A DNA stretch of 64,000 nucleotides. It comes from Desulforamulus profundi. GTDB taxonomy: Bacteria > Bacillota_B > Desulfotomaculia > Desulfotomaculales > Desulfotomaculaceae. This document shows positions 34,286-43,233 of the stretch, in pieces. The number at the start of each line of letters is the position of its first letter. Position 1 is the stretch's first letter. The notes under the pieces are model-generated. The model saw only the letters and a list, made by a program, of their open reading frames with translations, searched no databases and was not told the origin of the DNA. The position numbers were made by a program, and so were the translations under genes. The stretch covers positions 1 to 64,000 of the forward strand of contig NZ_AWQQ01000042.1 of the NCBI RefSeq assembly GCF_002607855.1, in the 5' to 3' direction.

Positions 34286-34708
34286 TGGAAAAAATGGTTT
34301 TCCTGCCAAATACTTTTTTGCACAAATTCATAATAAAATTATTAAAAAGCAGCAGGAAAAAAGAAAAACAGAGAGAATACAATTAAGCATACAAAATCAC
34401 AAGTACAAATACCAACTGGCACCCGCGTTAGATAGAGAAGGCGGGGATGCCAAGCAAGCACCGGATATTCCAAGTGAATAACATCACGTTGTCGCAGGAA
34501 TAAGCATTCACGGACTGCCTCAAGGCAGTGGAATTTTCCCGAACGTTAACCAGAACCTGGCAGAGGGTCAATGAATTTGGCTGGTTAACTGGTTCGGACG
34601 ATCGGTGCAAGCAAGGTGTCTGCTATGTGGTATATTCCCATAAAGTGTTTGGATTCACAAAATTAGGACACAGTCCAAATTTTAAAACACAAGGAGGCAT
34701 GGTTGTAA
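34286..34708. other. gene-free leader region of sat with stem-loops
   Basis: No gene seen. A short stem CTGCC/GGCAG lies at 34515-34528, and GTTAACCAG (34545-34553) pairs with CTGGTTAAC (34581-34589), extended by GAAC/GTTC. There is no T tract, so these are not plain terminators. The sequence directly before sat has AAGGAGG at 34691-34697. Confidence 0.4.
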
Positions 34709-35882
34709 ATGGCATTAGTTCAACCGCATGGTGGCAAACTGACTCCCGTACTGGCTCCCAAAGAGCAGTGGCAGAACTGAAAGCCAAAGCTGAATCCCTA
34801 CCGGTCATCCGCATGAGCTCTCGTGAAACTTCCGACTGCTTAATGCTCGGTATGGGCGCATTCTCTCCCCTGACTGGCTTTATGAACAAAGCTGACTACG
34901 AAGGCGTTATTGACAACATGCACTTGGCTAACGGTTTGGTTTGGCCTCTTCCTGTAACCCTGGCTGTTACCAAGGAACAAGCTGAAGCTATCCAGCCTGG
35001 TCAAGAAATGGCGCTGGTTGATGATGAGTCCGGCGAATATGTTGGTATCATCACCGTTTCCGACAAGTACGAATACGACAAAGTAAAAGAGTGCAAAGCT
35101 GCTTTCTTCACCGATGACGCAGAACACCCCGGCGTTCAAAAGGTTATGGCTCAGGGTGAAGTCTACATCGGTGGCGACATCGTAACCTTCTCCGAACTGG
35201 GTTATGACGAAAAGTATGCCGGCTACTATGCTCACCCGGCCGAAACTCGCGCTCTGTTTGAGTCTAAGGGCTGGAACACTGTTTGCGCATTCCAAACCCG
35301 TAACCCCCTGCACCGCTCTCACGAGTTCCTGTGCAAGATCGGTAACGAAGTTTGTGACGGTCTGTTCCTGCATCCCATTGTTGGCAAACTGAAGAAGGGT
35401 GATATCCCGGCTGAAGTACGCTTCGAAGCTTATAAAGCCACATGCAGTATTACTTCAACCCTAAGACCATCGAAATGCGCGTATATCCCATGGAAATGCG
35501 CTATGCCGGTCCTAAAGAAGCGATCCTGCACGCTGTTTTCCGTCAGAACTTTGGCTGCAGCCACATCCTGGTGGGTCGTGACCACGCCGGTGTTGGCAGC
35601 TACTATACTCCTTACCAGGCTCAGGAAATCTTCGACCAACTCAAGCCCGGCGAACTCCTGTGCCAGCCCATTAAAGTTACTTCCGCTTACTACTGCCGCA
35701 AGTGCGACGGCATGGCTACTGAGAAAACCTGCCCGCACGGTCCGGAAGATCGCGTAGCTATCAGCGGTACCAAGGTTCGCGAAATGTTTGGCAGAGGCGA
35801 ACTGCCCCCGCTCGAATTTGGTCGCAAAGAAGTTCTGGAAATCCTCACCAAGTACTACCAGAGTCTCGACAGCGGCAAGTAA
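34709..35882 (+). CDS. sat: sulfate adenylyltransferase, dissimilatory (two frame breaks in this sequence)
   Basis: Forms APS and pyrophosphate from ATP and sulfate, the activation step of sulfate respiration. ATG at 34709 starts MALVQPHGGKLTPVLAPKEQ. One base is missing near 34768 and one near 35438; with both restored the protein has 391 residues, the size of homo-oligomeric Sat. Motifs: SSRETSDCLMLGMGAFSPLTGF, QTRNPLHRSH (HXXH), LVGRDHAGVG (GRDHAG) and a zinc-ribbon CRKCDGMATEKTCPH. In sulfate reducers this gene lies beside aprBA, as here. Breaks are almost surely sequence errors, since the enzyme is indispensable. Confidence 0.93.
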
Positions 35883-35979
35883 TTGGCGCTTGATAACCCA
35901 GCCGGCCTGTGGAATGTGTTAAAACTGAATATCGCTTTAAATAATTCATTAATATTCTACAGTGTTCGACAAAATGATT

Positions 35980-35997
35980 CTGTCAACCAATTGACAA
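35980..35997. promoter_or_regulatory. Rex-like inverted repeat upstream of aprBA
   Basis: CTGTCAA-CCAA-TTGACAA has the 7-4-7 layout and near-consensus halves of the redox repressor Rex (TTGTTAA-N4-TTAACAA in clostridia). TTGACA inside it could also be a -35 element. Inference only. Confidence 0.35.
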
Positions 35998-36035
35998 AAT
36001 ATGACTTGGCATTACCGGTGGAGTAAAAAAAATAT

Positions 36036-36076
36036 CGTTGGTATGGTGCAGCCCCATGGCTTGCACTGTACCAACG
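36036..36076 (+). promoter_or_regulatory. stem-loop in the aprB leader
   Basis: CGTTGGTA...TGCA pairs with TGCA...TACCAACG with three mismatches in the middle. No T tract follows. The rest of 35883-36318 holds no gene. Confidence 0.4.
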
Positions 36077-36318
36077 GCATAGACCCCTTGCTGCTGGTGA
36101 TATTTGACCAGAGAAGAGGAGGTGGTTGGCCCCGGAGGCGTTTTGCCTGAAGTGTGCGAGTTTTATGTCAATAGCACCCATTCGGAGTTTCCGAAACGAA
36201 ATCATATGAGAATCTGTTCACCGGCGGTAGGGAGACAAGTTCTGTTACAAAAGACGCCTAATGAATAAGAAATTAAAGACGAAAAGTCTTTAAAAATTAG
36301 CAATAGGGAGGTAAAAAA

Positions 36319-36762
36319 ATGCCTAGCTTTGTAATTGCTGAAAAGTGCGATGGTTGCAAAGGTCAGGACAAAACCGCTTGCATGTACATCTGCCCCAATG
36401 ACCTGATGGTTCTGGACAGAGAAAAAATGAAAGCCACCAACCGTGATGTATCCCAGTGCTGGGAGTGCTACTGCTGTGTTAAGATTTGCCCCCAGCAGGC
36501 CATCGACGTTCGTGGTTATGCCGACTTCGTTCCCATGGGTGCCAGCTGCGTACCCCTCAGAAGCTCCGACAGCATTATGTGGACCGTTAAGTTCCGTAAT
36601 GGCATGCTGAAGCGCTTCAAATTCCCCATCCGTACCACTGCTGAAGGTTCCGCTGAACCAGCTGGCGGCTACACTGTAGACCAAGAGAACCTGAACGACC
36701 AGCTTCTGTTCACCGAGCCCTACTCTGTAGGTACTCCTGAGCTTCCCGGCATGAAGAAGTAA
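36319..36762 (+). CDS. aprB: adenylylsulfate reductase, beta subunit
   Basis: 147 residues, ATG after GGGAGGT. Carries two [4Fe-4S] clusters: CDGCKGQDKTACMYICP (residues 10-26) and CWECYCCVKICP (48-59). A C-terminal tail (RTTAEGSAEPAGGYTVDQEN) wraps around the alpha subunit in known structures. It passes electrons to the FAD of AprA for reduction of APS to sulfite and AMP. Gene pair aprB-aprA, 35 bases apart, in the usual order. Highly expressed: codon usage is strongly biased. Confidence 0.95.
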   Translation: MPSFVIAEKCDGCKGQDKTACMYICPNDLMVLDREKMKATNRDVSQCWECYCCVKICPQQAIDVRGYADFVPMGASCVPLRSSDSIMWTVKFRNGMLKRFKFPIRTTAEGSAEPAGGYTVDQENLNDQLLFTEPYSVGTPELPGMKK

Positions 36763-36797
36763 TTTAGATAACTAACTATCGGAGGAGGTTAATATAA

Positions 36798-38672
36798 ATG
36801 CCGAACTTTGAAACTGTAGTAGTGAATACCGACATTCTGATCCTTGGTGGCGGTATGGCAGCTTGCGGCGCAGCCGTTGAAGCTTCCTACTGGGCTAAGA
36901 AACACGGTTTAAAAGTTACCCTGGTTGATAAAGCTGCTATGGACCGTTCCGGTGCTGTTGCAATGGGTCTGTCTGCTATCAACCAGTACCTCGGTATCGC
37001 TAAAGGTGAAAACACCGTTGAAGACTATGTAAGATACGTTAAGAACGACTTAATGGGCATCGCTCGTGATGACCAAGTCGCTGACATCGCCCGTCACGTT
37101 GACTCTTCCGTTCACCTGTTCGAAAAGTGGGGCCTCCCCATCTGGACCAACGAAGAAGGCAACTACGTTCGCGGTGGCCGCTGGCAGATCATGCTGAACG
37201 GTGAATCCTACAAGGTTATCGTTGCTGAAGCTGCTAAGAACGCTCTGGGCACCGACAACATCTACGAGCGTATCTTCATCACCGAACCCATCATGGATGG
37301 CGACAGAATCGCCGGCGCTGTTGGTTTCAGCACCCGTGAAGAAAAAGTATACGTATTCAAGGCCAAAGCCGTTCTGGCTGCTATGGGCGGCGCCGTAGGC
37401 GTATTCAAGCCCCGCTCCACCGGTGAAGGTCTGGGCCGTTCCTGGTATCCTCCGTTCAGCTCCGGTTCCTCCGCTTACTTCACCATGGCTGCCGGCGCTG
37501 AAATGACCTGCCAGGAAGTTCGCTTCATCCCCGTACGCTTTAAAGATGCTTACGGTCCTGTAGGCGCTTGGTTCCTGCTCTTCAAATCCCGTGCTACCAA
37601 CGCTCTGGGCGAAGAATACATGGTAACCCGTAAAGCAGAACTGGCTAACTGGGGTCCCTATGGCTCCGTTAAGCCCATCCCTGCTAACCTGCGTAATTAC
37701 CTCGGTATGCTGGATGTAAGCGAAGGCAAAGGCCCCATCTACATGCAGACTGCCGAAGCTATTGCTAACTTAGCTAAGAAATACGAAGACGATCCCAAGG
37801 CCTTCAAGAAGAAAATGAAGGAACTGGAAAGCGAAGCTTGGGAAGACTTCCTCGATATGACCGTATCTCAGGCTATCCTGTGGGCAGCTTGTGATATCGC
37901 TCCCGAAGAAAAAGCTTCCGAAATCGCTGCTGCTGAACCTTACTTCATCGGTTCTCACTCCGGCGCTTCCGGCGCTTGGGTATCCGGTCCTGCTGACTTA
38001 GCTCCTGCTGAATACCAGTGGGGTTACACCAACATGACCACCGTTAAGGGTCTGTTCGCCGCTGGCGACGCATCCGGCGCTTCCAGCCACAAGTTCTCCT
38101 CCGGCTCCCACGCTGAAGGTCGTGTCGCTGGTAAGTCCATGGTTCGTTTCGTTGTAGAAAACAACCAGGAGCCCAACCTTGACGAAGCTAAGGTTCAAGA
38201 ACTGGTTGCCAAGACTCTGAAGCCGATGGCTGTATTCGAAGAGTTCTCCGGTTTCACCACCGACGTTGACGTTAACCCGAACTACATCCTGCCCAAGCAG
38301 TATATGTTCCGTCTGCAGAAGATGATGGACGAGTACGCCGGCGGTGTTGTAGCGAACTTCACCACCAGCAAGGCTCTGCTGGAAAAAGGTCTCGAGTACC
38401 TGCTCATGCTGAAAGAAGACAGCCAGAAGCTGGCTGCCCGCGACCTGCACGAGTTAATGAGAGCTTGGGAAAACATCCACAGAACTCTGCAAGCCGAATC
38501 CCACATCCGCACCGTACTGTTCCGTGAAGAAACCCGTTGGCCCGGCTACTACTTCCGCGCTGACATTCCCACTATCAATCCTGAGTGGGAAGTATTCTGC
38601 AACTGCAAGTACGATGCTGCTACCGGTGAGTGGGAAATGATCAAGCGTCCCATCATCCGTCTGGTTGACTAA
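36798..38672 (+). CDS. aprA: adenylylsulfate reductase, alpha subunit
   Basis: 624 residues, ATG after GGAGGAGG. FAD-binding N-terminus TDILILGGGMAACGAAVEA, then RSGAVAMGLSAINQYL, GRWQIMLNGESYK, GAVGVFKPRSTGEGLGRSWY, and the conserved SGSHAEGRVAGK near the C-terminal domain. The active site reduces APS (FAD N5 attack on sulfur). Codon use is biased toward optimal codons, as expected for one of the most abundant proteins in a sulfate reducer. It is uninterrupted. Confidence 0.96.
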   Translation: MPNFETVVVNTDILILGGGMAACGAAVEASYWAKKHGLKVTLVDKAAMDRSGAVAMGLSAINQYLGIAKGENTVEDYVRYVKNDLMGIARDDQVADIARHVDSSVHLFEKWGLPIWTNEEGNYVRGGRWQIMLNGESYKVIVAEAAKNALGTDNIYERIFITEPIMDGDRIAGAVGFSTREEKVYVFKAKAVLAAMGGAVGVFKPRSTGEGLGRSWYPPFSSGSSAYFTMAAGAEMTCQEVRFIPVRFKDAYGPVGAWFLLFKSRATNALGEEYMVTRKAELANWGPYGSVKPIPANLRNYLGMLDVSEGKGPIYMQTAEAIANLAKKYEDDPKAFKKKMKELESEAWEDFLDMTVSQAILWAACDIAPEEKASEIAAAEPYFIGSHSGASGAWVSGPADLAPAEYQWGYTNMTTVKGLFAAGDASGASSHKFSSGSHAEGRVAGKSMVRFVVENNQEPNLDEAKVQELVAKTLKPMAVFEEFSGFTTDVDVNPNYILPKQYMFRLQKMMDEYAGGVVANFTTSKALLEKGLEYLLMLKEDSQKLAARDLHELMRAWENIHRTLQAESHIRTVLFREETRWPGYYFRADIPTINPEWEVFCNCKYDAATGEWEMIKRPIIRLVD

Positions 38673-38712
38673 TCAGTCTGCCGTCTGAAATCAAAATAAC
38701 TGAATAGCTCCA

Positions 38713-38742
38713 GGGCCCGTGGCCAACTACGGCCACGGGCTC
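38713..38742 (+). terminator. strong hairpin after aprA (terminator or attenuator)
   Basis: GCCCGTGGCC and GGCCACGGGC pair around AACTAC; a weak TCCTCATT tail follows. It may lower qmoAB expression relative to aprBA or protect the aprBA mRNA 3' end. Confidence 0.55.
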
Positions 38743-38926
38743 CTCATTAAAGAAATGTAACGGCCTGGGTGCAACGCGCTTTTAGGGCCCGGTTGTCCAG
38801 GTGGCCTGTGGGCTCCCTGGATTTTTATATGTTTTCCCTGGCAGGGTATGTAAGTTTTTAAATTTTTTGTTAATCACCTATCCAATGGCTTTTTTACAAC
38901 CCACAACTGGACTAGGGAGTGAGAAA

Positions 38927-40174
38927 ATGGCAAATAAAAGCATATTAGTGGTTGGTGGCGGCATTAGTGGTCTTACCGCTGCTGTGGAAGCCGCCGAAGT
39001 GGGTTATGAAGTGTTCTTGGTAGAAAAGAACACTTACCTGGGCGGTAAAGTTTCTCAAATCAACGAGTATTTCCCCAAACTCTGCCCGCCGAACTGCGGT
39101 CTGGAAATCAACTTCCAGAGAGTTAGAAAGAACCCTAATATCAGAGTGCTCACCATGGCTGAAGTGGAAAGCATCTCCGGCCAGGAAGGCAACTTTGATG
39201 TAACCTTTAAAATCAATCCCCGCTATATCACCGACGGCTGCACCGGCTGCGGCAAGTGCGCCGAAGTATGCCCGGTGGAAAGAAGCAACGATTTCAACTT
39301 TGGCCTGGACAAGACCAAGGCTGCTTACCTGCCCCAGCCCTTTGCTTTCCCCATGAAGTACGTTATTGACAGCGCTGTTTGTCTCGGCGCTTCCTGCGGC
39401 AAGTGTGCCGAAGTCTGTGAATTTAAAGCCGTTGACCTGAACATGGGCGCCAAGACCATGAACGTAAATGTTGGCGCTGTTATCTGGGCCACCGGCTGGG
39501 ATTCCTATCCCGTAGAAAAACTGGCCAACTACGGCAGCGGCACCGTTGCCAACGCCATTTCCAATATCATGATGGAAAGACTGGCTGCTCTGACCGGTCC
39601 CACCAACGGTAAAATTGTTCGCCCTTCCGACGGTAAAGAACCCAAGAACATTGCCTTTGTTCAGTGCGCCGGTTCCCGTGATGAAAATCACCAGAAGGCT
39701 TGCTCCTCCGTATGCTGTATGGCAACCTTGAAGCAAATCGACTATGTGAAGAGACAATATCCCGATGCCAATGTAACGGTTTACTACATGGATATCCGTG
39801 CCATGGGCAAGCATGAAGACTTCTATAACAAGATCAAAGAACACGGCATTACCATGATCAAGGGCAAGCCTTCCGAAATTAAGGAAGATGCCGACACCAA
39901 AGACGTTATCGTACTGGCAGAAAACCAAATCACCCAGGAAATTACCGAACTGAAGTATGACCTGGTTGTTCTGGCCACCGGGATGGCTCCTGCAACTGCT
40001 GCCGCCCAGGTTCCTGCAGCAGTAGCCTATGATGTAGACGGTTTTGTTCTGAGTGGTTCTGTGCCCGGCATTTACGGTGCCGGCTGTGTGGCTAAACCGG
40101 GTGATGTTGCCTCTTCCGTTCAAGGTGCAACCGCTGCTGTTCTCAAAGCCATCCAATCTACGGTGAGGGGGTAA
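38927..40174 (+). CDS. qmoA: quinone-interacting membrane-bound oxidoreductase subunit QmoA
   Basis: 415 residues from ATG at 38927 (AGGGAGTGAG upstream; the frame extends further but lacks a site). HdrA-like flavoprotein: FAD motif ILVVGGGISGLTAAVEAAE, then EVFLVEKNTYLGGK, LCPPNCGLEIN, [4Fe-4S] motifs CTGCGKCAEVCP and CLGASCGKCAEVC, and a second nucleotide segment QCAGSRDENHQKACSSVCC. Together with QmoB it mediates electrons to AprBA in the reduction of APS. qmoB starts four bases after its stop codon. Confidence 0.93.
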   Translation: MANKSILVVGGGISGLTAAVEAAEVGYEVFLVEKNTYLGGKVSQINEYFPKLCPPNCGLEINFQRVRKNPNIRVLTMAEVESISGQEGNFDVTFKINPRYITDGCTGCGKCAEVCPVERSNDFNFGLDKTKAAYLPQPFAFPMKYVIDSAVCLGASCGKCAEVCEFKAVDLNMGAKTMNVNVGAVIWATGWDSYPVEKLANYGSGTVANAISNIMMERLAALTGPTNGKIVRPSDGKEPKNIAFVQCAGSRDENHQKACSSVCCMATLKQIDYVKRQYPDANVTVYYMDIRAMGKHEDFYNKIKEHGITMIKGKPSEIKEDADTKDVIVLAENQITQEITELKYDLVVLATGMAPATAAAQVPAAVAYDVDGFVLSGSVPGIYGAGCVAKPGDVASSVQGATAAVLKAIQSTVRG

Positions 40175-40178
40175 GACA

Positions 40179-42348
40179 ATGGCTAAAAAATTTGGATTTT
40201 TCATTTGCACCGGTTGCGGCATTGGCGAAGCCCTTGACGTAGCGGCTTTAACCAAAGTAGCGGCCAAGGAATATAAAGCTCCTGTTTGTAAAGAACATGC
40301 CTACCTCTGCTCTGCAGAAGGTGTTGACTTAATTAAGGGCGAAATCGAAGCCCAGGGTCTGGACGGCGTGGTTATAGCTGCCTGCTCCAACCGTGTGAAC
40401 GGTGACGTATTTAGATTTCCCGGCGTATTCACGGACCGTGTGAACCTGCGTGAACAGTGTATCTGGAGCCACGAGGCCAATGATGAAGATACCCAGATGC
40501 TGGCCGAAGACCAGATTCGCATGGGCTTAGAAAAGGCAAAAGCCGGCGAAGCACCTGCTCCTTATCTGGGCGAAGACCTGTCCAAGACCGTTCTGGTTGT
40601 GGGCGGCGGTTTGGCCGGTATGACGGCAGCTCTGGAAGCCGGCAAAGCCGGTTATCCTGTGGTACTGGTGGAAAAGGAAGCCACCCTGGGCGGTTGGTTA
40701 AACAAGGTTTACAAGACCACCCCGATGGCTGCTCCCTTTGCTGCTCCTGCAGATCCCGATGTTGCCGGTCGCGTTGCCGAAATTGAAGCCAATCCCAACA
40801 TTAAGGTTTACACCGGCGCCGTGATTGAAAAGATCGCCGGCGGCCCGGGCATGTTTGATGCTGAAATCAACCAGGGTGGCAATATTGCGACCGAAAGAGT
40901 GGGTGCCATCGTGCTGGCCACCGGTTCCACCCCTTATGTTGCCCAACTGGATCACCTGGGCTATGGCAAGTATGCCAATGTCATTACCCATGCTGAATTC
41001 GAAGCTATGGCCAAGTCCGGCAAGATTGCCGCTCAAAAGGTTGCCTTTATCCAGTGCGCAGGTTCCAGGGACGCTGAGAGACTGCCCTACTGTTCCGCTG
41101 CCTGCTGCGTGGAAACCTTAAAGCAAACCATTTATTTAAAAGAACTGGCGCCGGAAGTCATGTCCTATGTATTCTATAAGGATATCCGCAGCTCCGGCCA
41201 GTATGAACATTTTTACAAAGCTGCCCAGGAAACCGGCGCCGTATTTATTAAAGGCGACATTACCGGTATTTCCGAAGCTGGCGGCAAGCTGGCAATCGAA
41301 TCCGAGGATGTTCTGCTCGGCGGCAATGCCAGAGTGGAAGACATCGATTTAGTGGTACTGGCCAACGGGATGGTCCCCACCACCAAGGCCACCGAGCCCA
41401 TCGTAGCCGCTGCCGGTGAGGGGGATGCCGCTGCCCAGGAAGCTGCTGTAAAGATCCTGGGTCTGGAATACAGACAGGGTCCTGAACTGCCGAACTTAAA
41501 ATATGGTTTCCCGGATTCTCACTTTATCTGCTTCCCCTATGAAACACGCCGTACCGGTATCTATGCCTGCGGTAGTGTAAGGCTCCCATGGATATGGCCA
41601 AGGCTGTGGGCGATGCCACCGGCGCCGCTCTAAAGGCCATCCAGTGCGTGGAAGCCACTGCCGGCGGTGCTGCCGTGCATCCCAGAAGCGGCGACCTGTC
41701 CTATCCTGAATTTGCCTTCCAGCGCTGCACCCAGTGCAAGAGATGTACGGAAGAGTGCCCCTTCGGTGCCATTAACGAAGATGCCAAGGGCAACCCGCTG
41801 CCCAACCCCACCCGCTGCAGAAGATGCGGTACCTGCATGGGCGCCTGCCCCGAGCGGATCATCTCCTTCAAAAACTATTCTGTGGGTATGATCGGTAACA
41901 TGGTGAAGGCCGTCGAAGTTCCTGAAGAGGACGAAGAAAAGCGAGAATTCTCATCCTGGCCTGCGAAAACGACGCCATGCCCGCCCTGGATATGGCCGGT
42001 ATCAACCGCCTGAAGTACAACTCCTGGGTACGTATCCTTCCCGTAAGATGCCTTGGCTCCTTGAACCTGGTCTGGATTGCCGACTCCATGTCCAAGGGCT
42101 TTGACGGCGTATTGCTGCTGGGCTGCAAACACGGTGAAGACTACCAGTGCCACTTTATGAAGGGTTCCGAGCTGGCTGAAATCCGTCTCTCCAAGGTTTC
42201 CGAAACCCTGGACCGCCTTGGCTTAGAATCTGACCGGGTGCGCATGATTCAAATCAACATTATGGACTATGCAGAACTGCCTAAGATCATTGACAAGTTT
42301 GCTGAAGACCTTGAAGAATTCGGCCCCAACCCGATGAAAGGCTTCTAA
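40179..42348 (+). CDS. qmoB: quinone-interacting membrane-bound oxidoreductase subunit QmoB (two frame breaks)
   Basis: Corrected length 723 residues. N-terminal FICTGCGIG, FAD domain TVLVVGGGLAGMTAALEAG, QCAGSRDAERLPYCSAACC, two ferredoxin clusters CTQCKRCTEECP and CRRCGTCMGACP, and a C-terminal MvhD/FlpD-like domain (LLGCKHGEDYQCHFMKGSEL). The frame is lost at about 41581 and 41942; one restored G and one C respectively rejoin RAPMDMAKAVG and EKPRILILACEND. MvhD-like domains bind hydrogenase or formate dehydrogenase in methanogens, which fits flavin-based bifurcation ideas for QmoABHdrBC. No qmoC follows; a terminator does. Confidence 0.92.
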
Positions 42349-42368
42349 ATCTACAAGTAAACGAAAAT

Positions 42369-42396
42369 AAAACCCCGCTAGGCGGGGTTTTATTTC
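42369..42396 (+). terminator. rho-independent terminator of the sulfate-reduction operon
   Basis: AAAACCCCGC pairs with GCGGGGTTTT with a short loop, then ATTTCG. Confidence 0.9.
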
Positions 42397-42508
42397 GTTG
42401 GAGATATAAAAATCTTAACATGAAAGTATATTTTTTCACAAGAAACCTTGAAAAAACTGCAGGGGCAATTAACAGCATGAATAAGGTATAGAGTTTTAGG
42501 TGCTGACT

Positions 42509-42660
42509 TTAGTTAGGCTCAGATCCTTCATTTTCTTCCCGGCCAATGGCAAAGAATTTTTTCATTATTTCTACCATTAATTTACTGGTTTCTATTTCAT
42601 CATGAACATTGCATTTGTCCATTTTGGCCTGGCCCATTCAGCAAAATCGGTCATTGTCAT
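42509..42660 (-). CDS. 50-residue hypothetical protein (frameshifted in this sequence)
   Basis: ATG at 42660 (a second at 42654) follows GGAGGG. The first frame reads MTMTDFAEW; adding one base near 42635 joins GQAKMDKCNVHDEIETSKLM and VEIMKKFFAIGREENEGSEP. The corrected protein is acidic, helical, with one cysteine. Family unknown. The start signal and uninterrupted second half suggest a real small gene. Confidence 0.4.
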
Positions 42661-42864
42661 GACAAATCCCTCCACGATTATTATAGTCACGGAAAACTAA
42701 AATCGGGACGCGCAGTGCAACTTACTCCGTAAATACCGAAATCAACTATAGGCTGCCCTTAATACGGAACAACTTAAACCTTTGGTGACAACAATTTTTC
42801 AATTTGATCACCCTGGTAGGGGCAACACCTCCTAAAATTTTTCTAAATAATTTCCCCAAACCCC

Positions 42865-42893
42865 TTGCCAATGCGCCCCTTAAGTGCTACAAT
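42865..42893 (+). promoter_or_regulatory. sigma-A promoter of a probable small RNA
   Basis: TTGCCA and TACAAT with a 17-base spacer, no coding gene downstream on this strand before a terminator 220 bases later. Confidence 0.6.
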
Positions 42894-42899
42894 AACCGT

Positions 42900-43121
42900 G
42901 AAGATAGTGACAACTAATTTTCGTTGTCGGTGTGGTTATTGTGAAAACTTATGTTTTCAAAGCACCAAGGCATATATGGCCTTGGCTATCTCTGTTTGGT
43001 CGGGAATTTTGCCTTGATACTAGCATAAACTATTAATGATTACAATCCCTTTTTGTGTTTTTGTATACAGATTTTATAGTGACAACGCTGCCCCGGTTTA
43101 TCCATGATAAACCGGTTTTTT
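42900..43121 (+). ncRNA. candidate structured non-coding RNA of about 220 bases
   Basis: The stretch lies between a good promoter and a strong terminator (CCGGTTTATC/GATAAACCGG then TTTTTT at 43116-43121) and has no open reading frame. Three hairpins follow each other: GACAAC/GTTGTC (42909-42928), GAAAAC/GTTTTC (42941-42956) and CCAAGGC/GCCTTGG (42965-42985), and ATAGTGACAAC occurs near both ends (42905 and 43076). The next plus-strand gene is more than 1 kb away, so it is not an ordinary riboswitch. Length would fit 6S RNA or another regulatory RNA; I cannot assign it. Confidence 0.45.
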
Positions 43122-43190
43122 ATTGGAAAGTATTTTTTTGTAAACTGTGGATAACTTTTAGGGCCGGAGTTTGGTTTTTTACCCCAAAAA

Positions 43191-43233
43191 TAACCTAATA
43201 ACTTAAGTACCAGGCACCTAAGTTATTAGGTTA
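43191..43233 (-). terminator. terminator of the NodB deacetylase gene, with shared motif in the loop
   Basis: TAACCTAATAACTTA and TAAGTTATTAGGTTA are perfect 15-base arms; on the minus strand TTTTTGGGG follows. The loop region carries AAGTACCAGGCACCT, nearly the motif at 14629-14648. A perfect DnaA box (TGTGGATAA) lies at 43147-43155. Confidence 0.7.

Noticed and set aside
36001..36318. Known riboswitch before aprB or sat
   Set aside because: I looked for SAM, TPP, cobalamin, c-di-GMP and fluoride consensus cores in the leaders and found none; only simple stems are visible.
38945..40267. 440-codon minus-strand frame over qmoA
   Set aside because: It is opposite a highly conserved gene, begins inside qmoB and has no start signal; strong codon bias of qmoA keeps the complement open.
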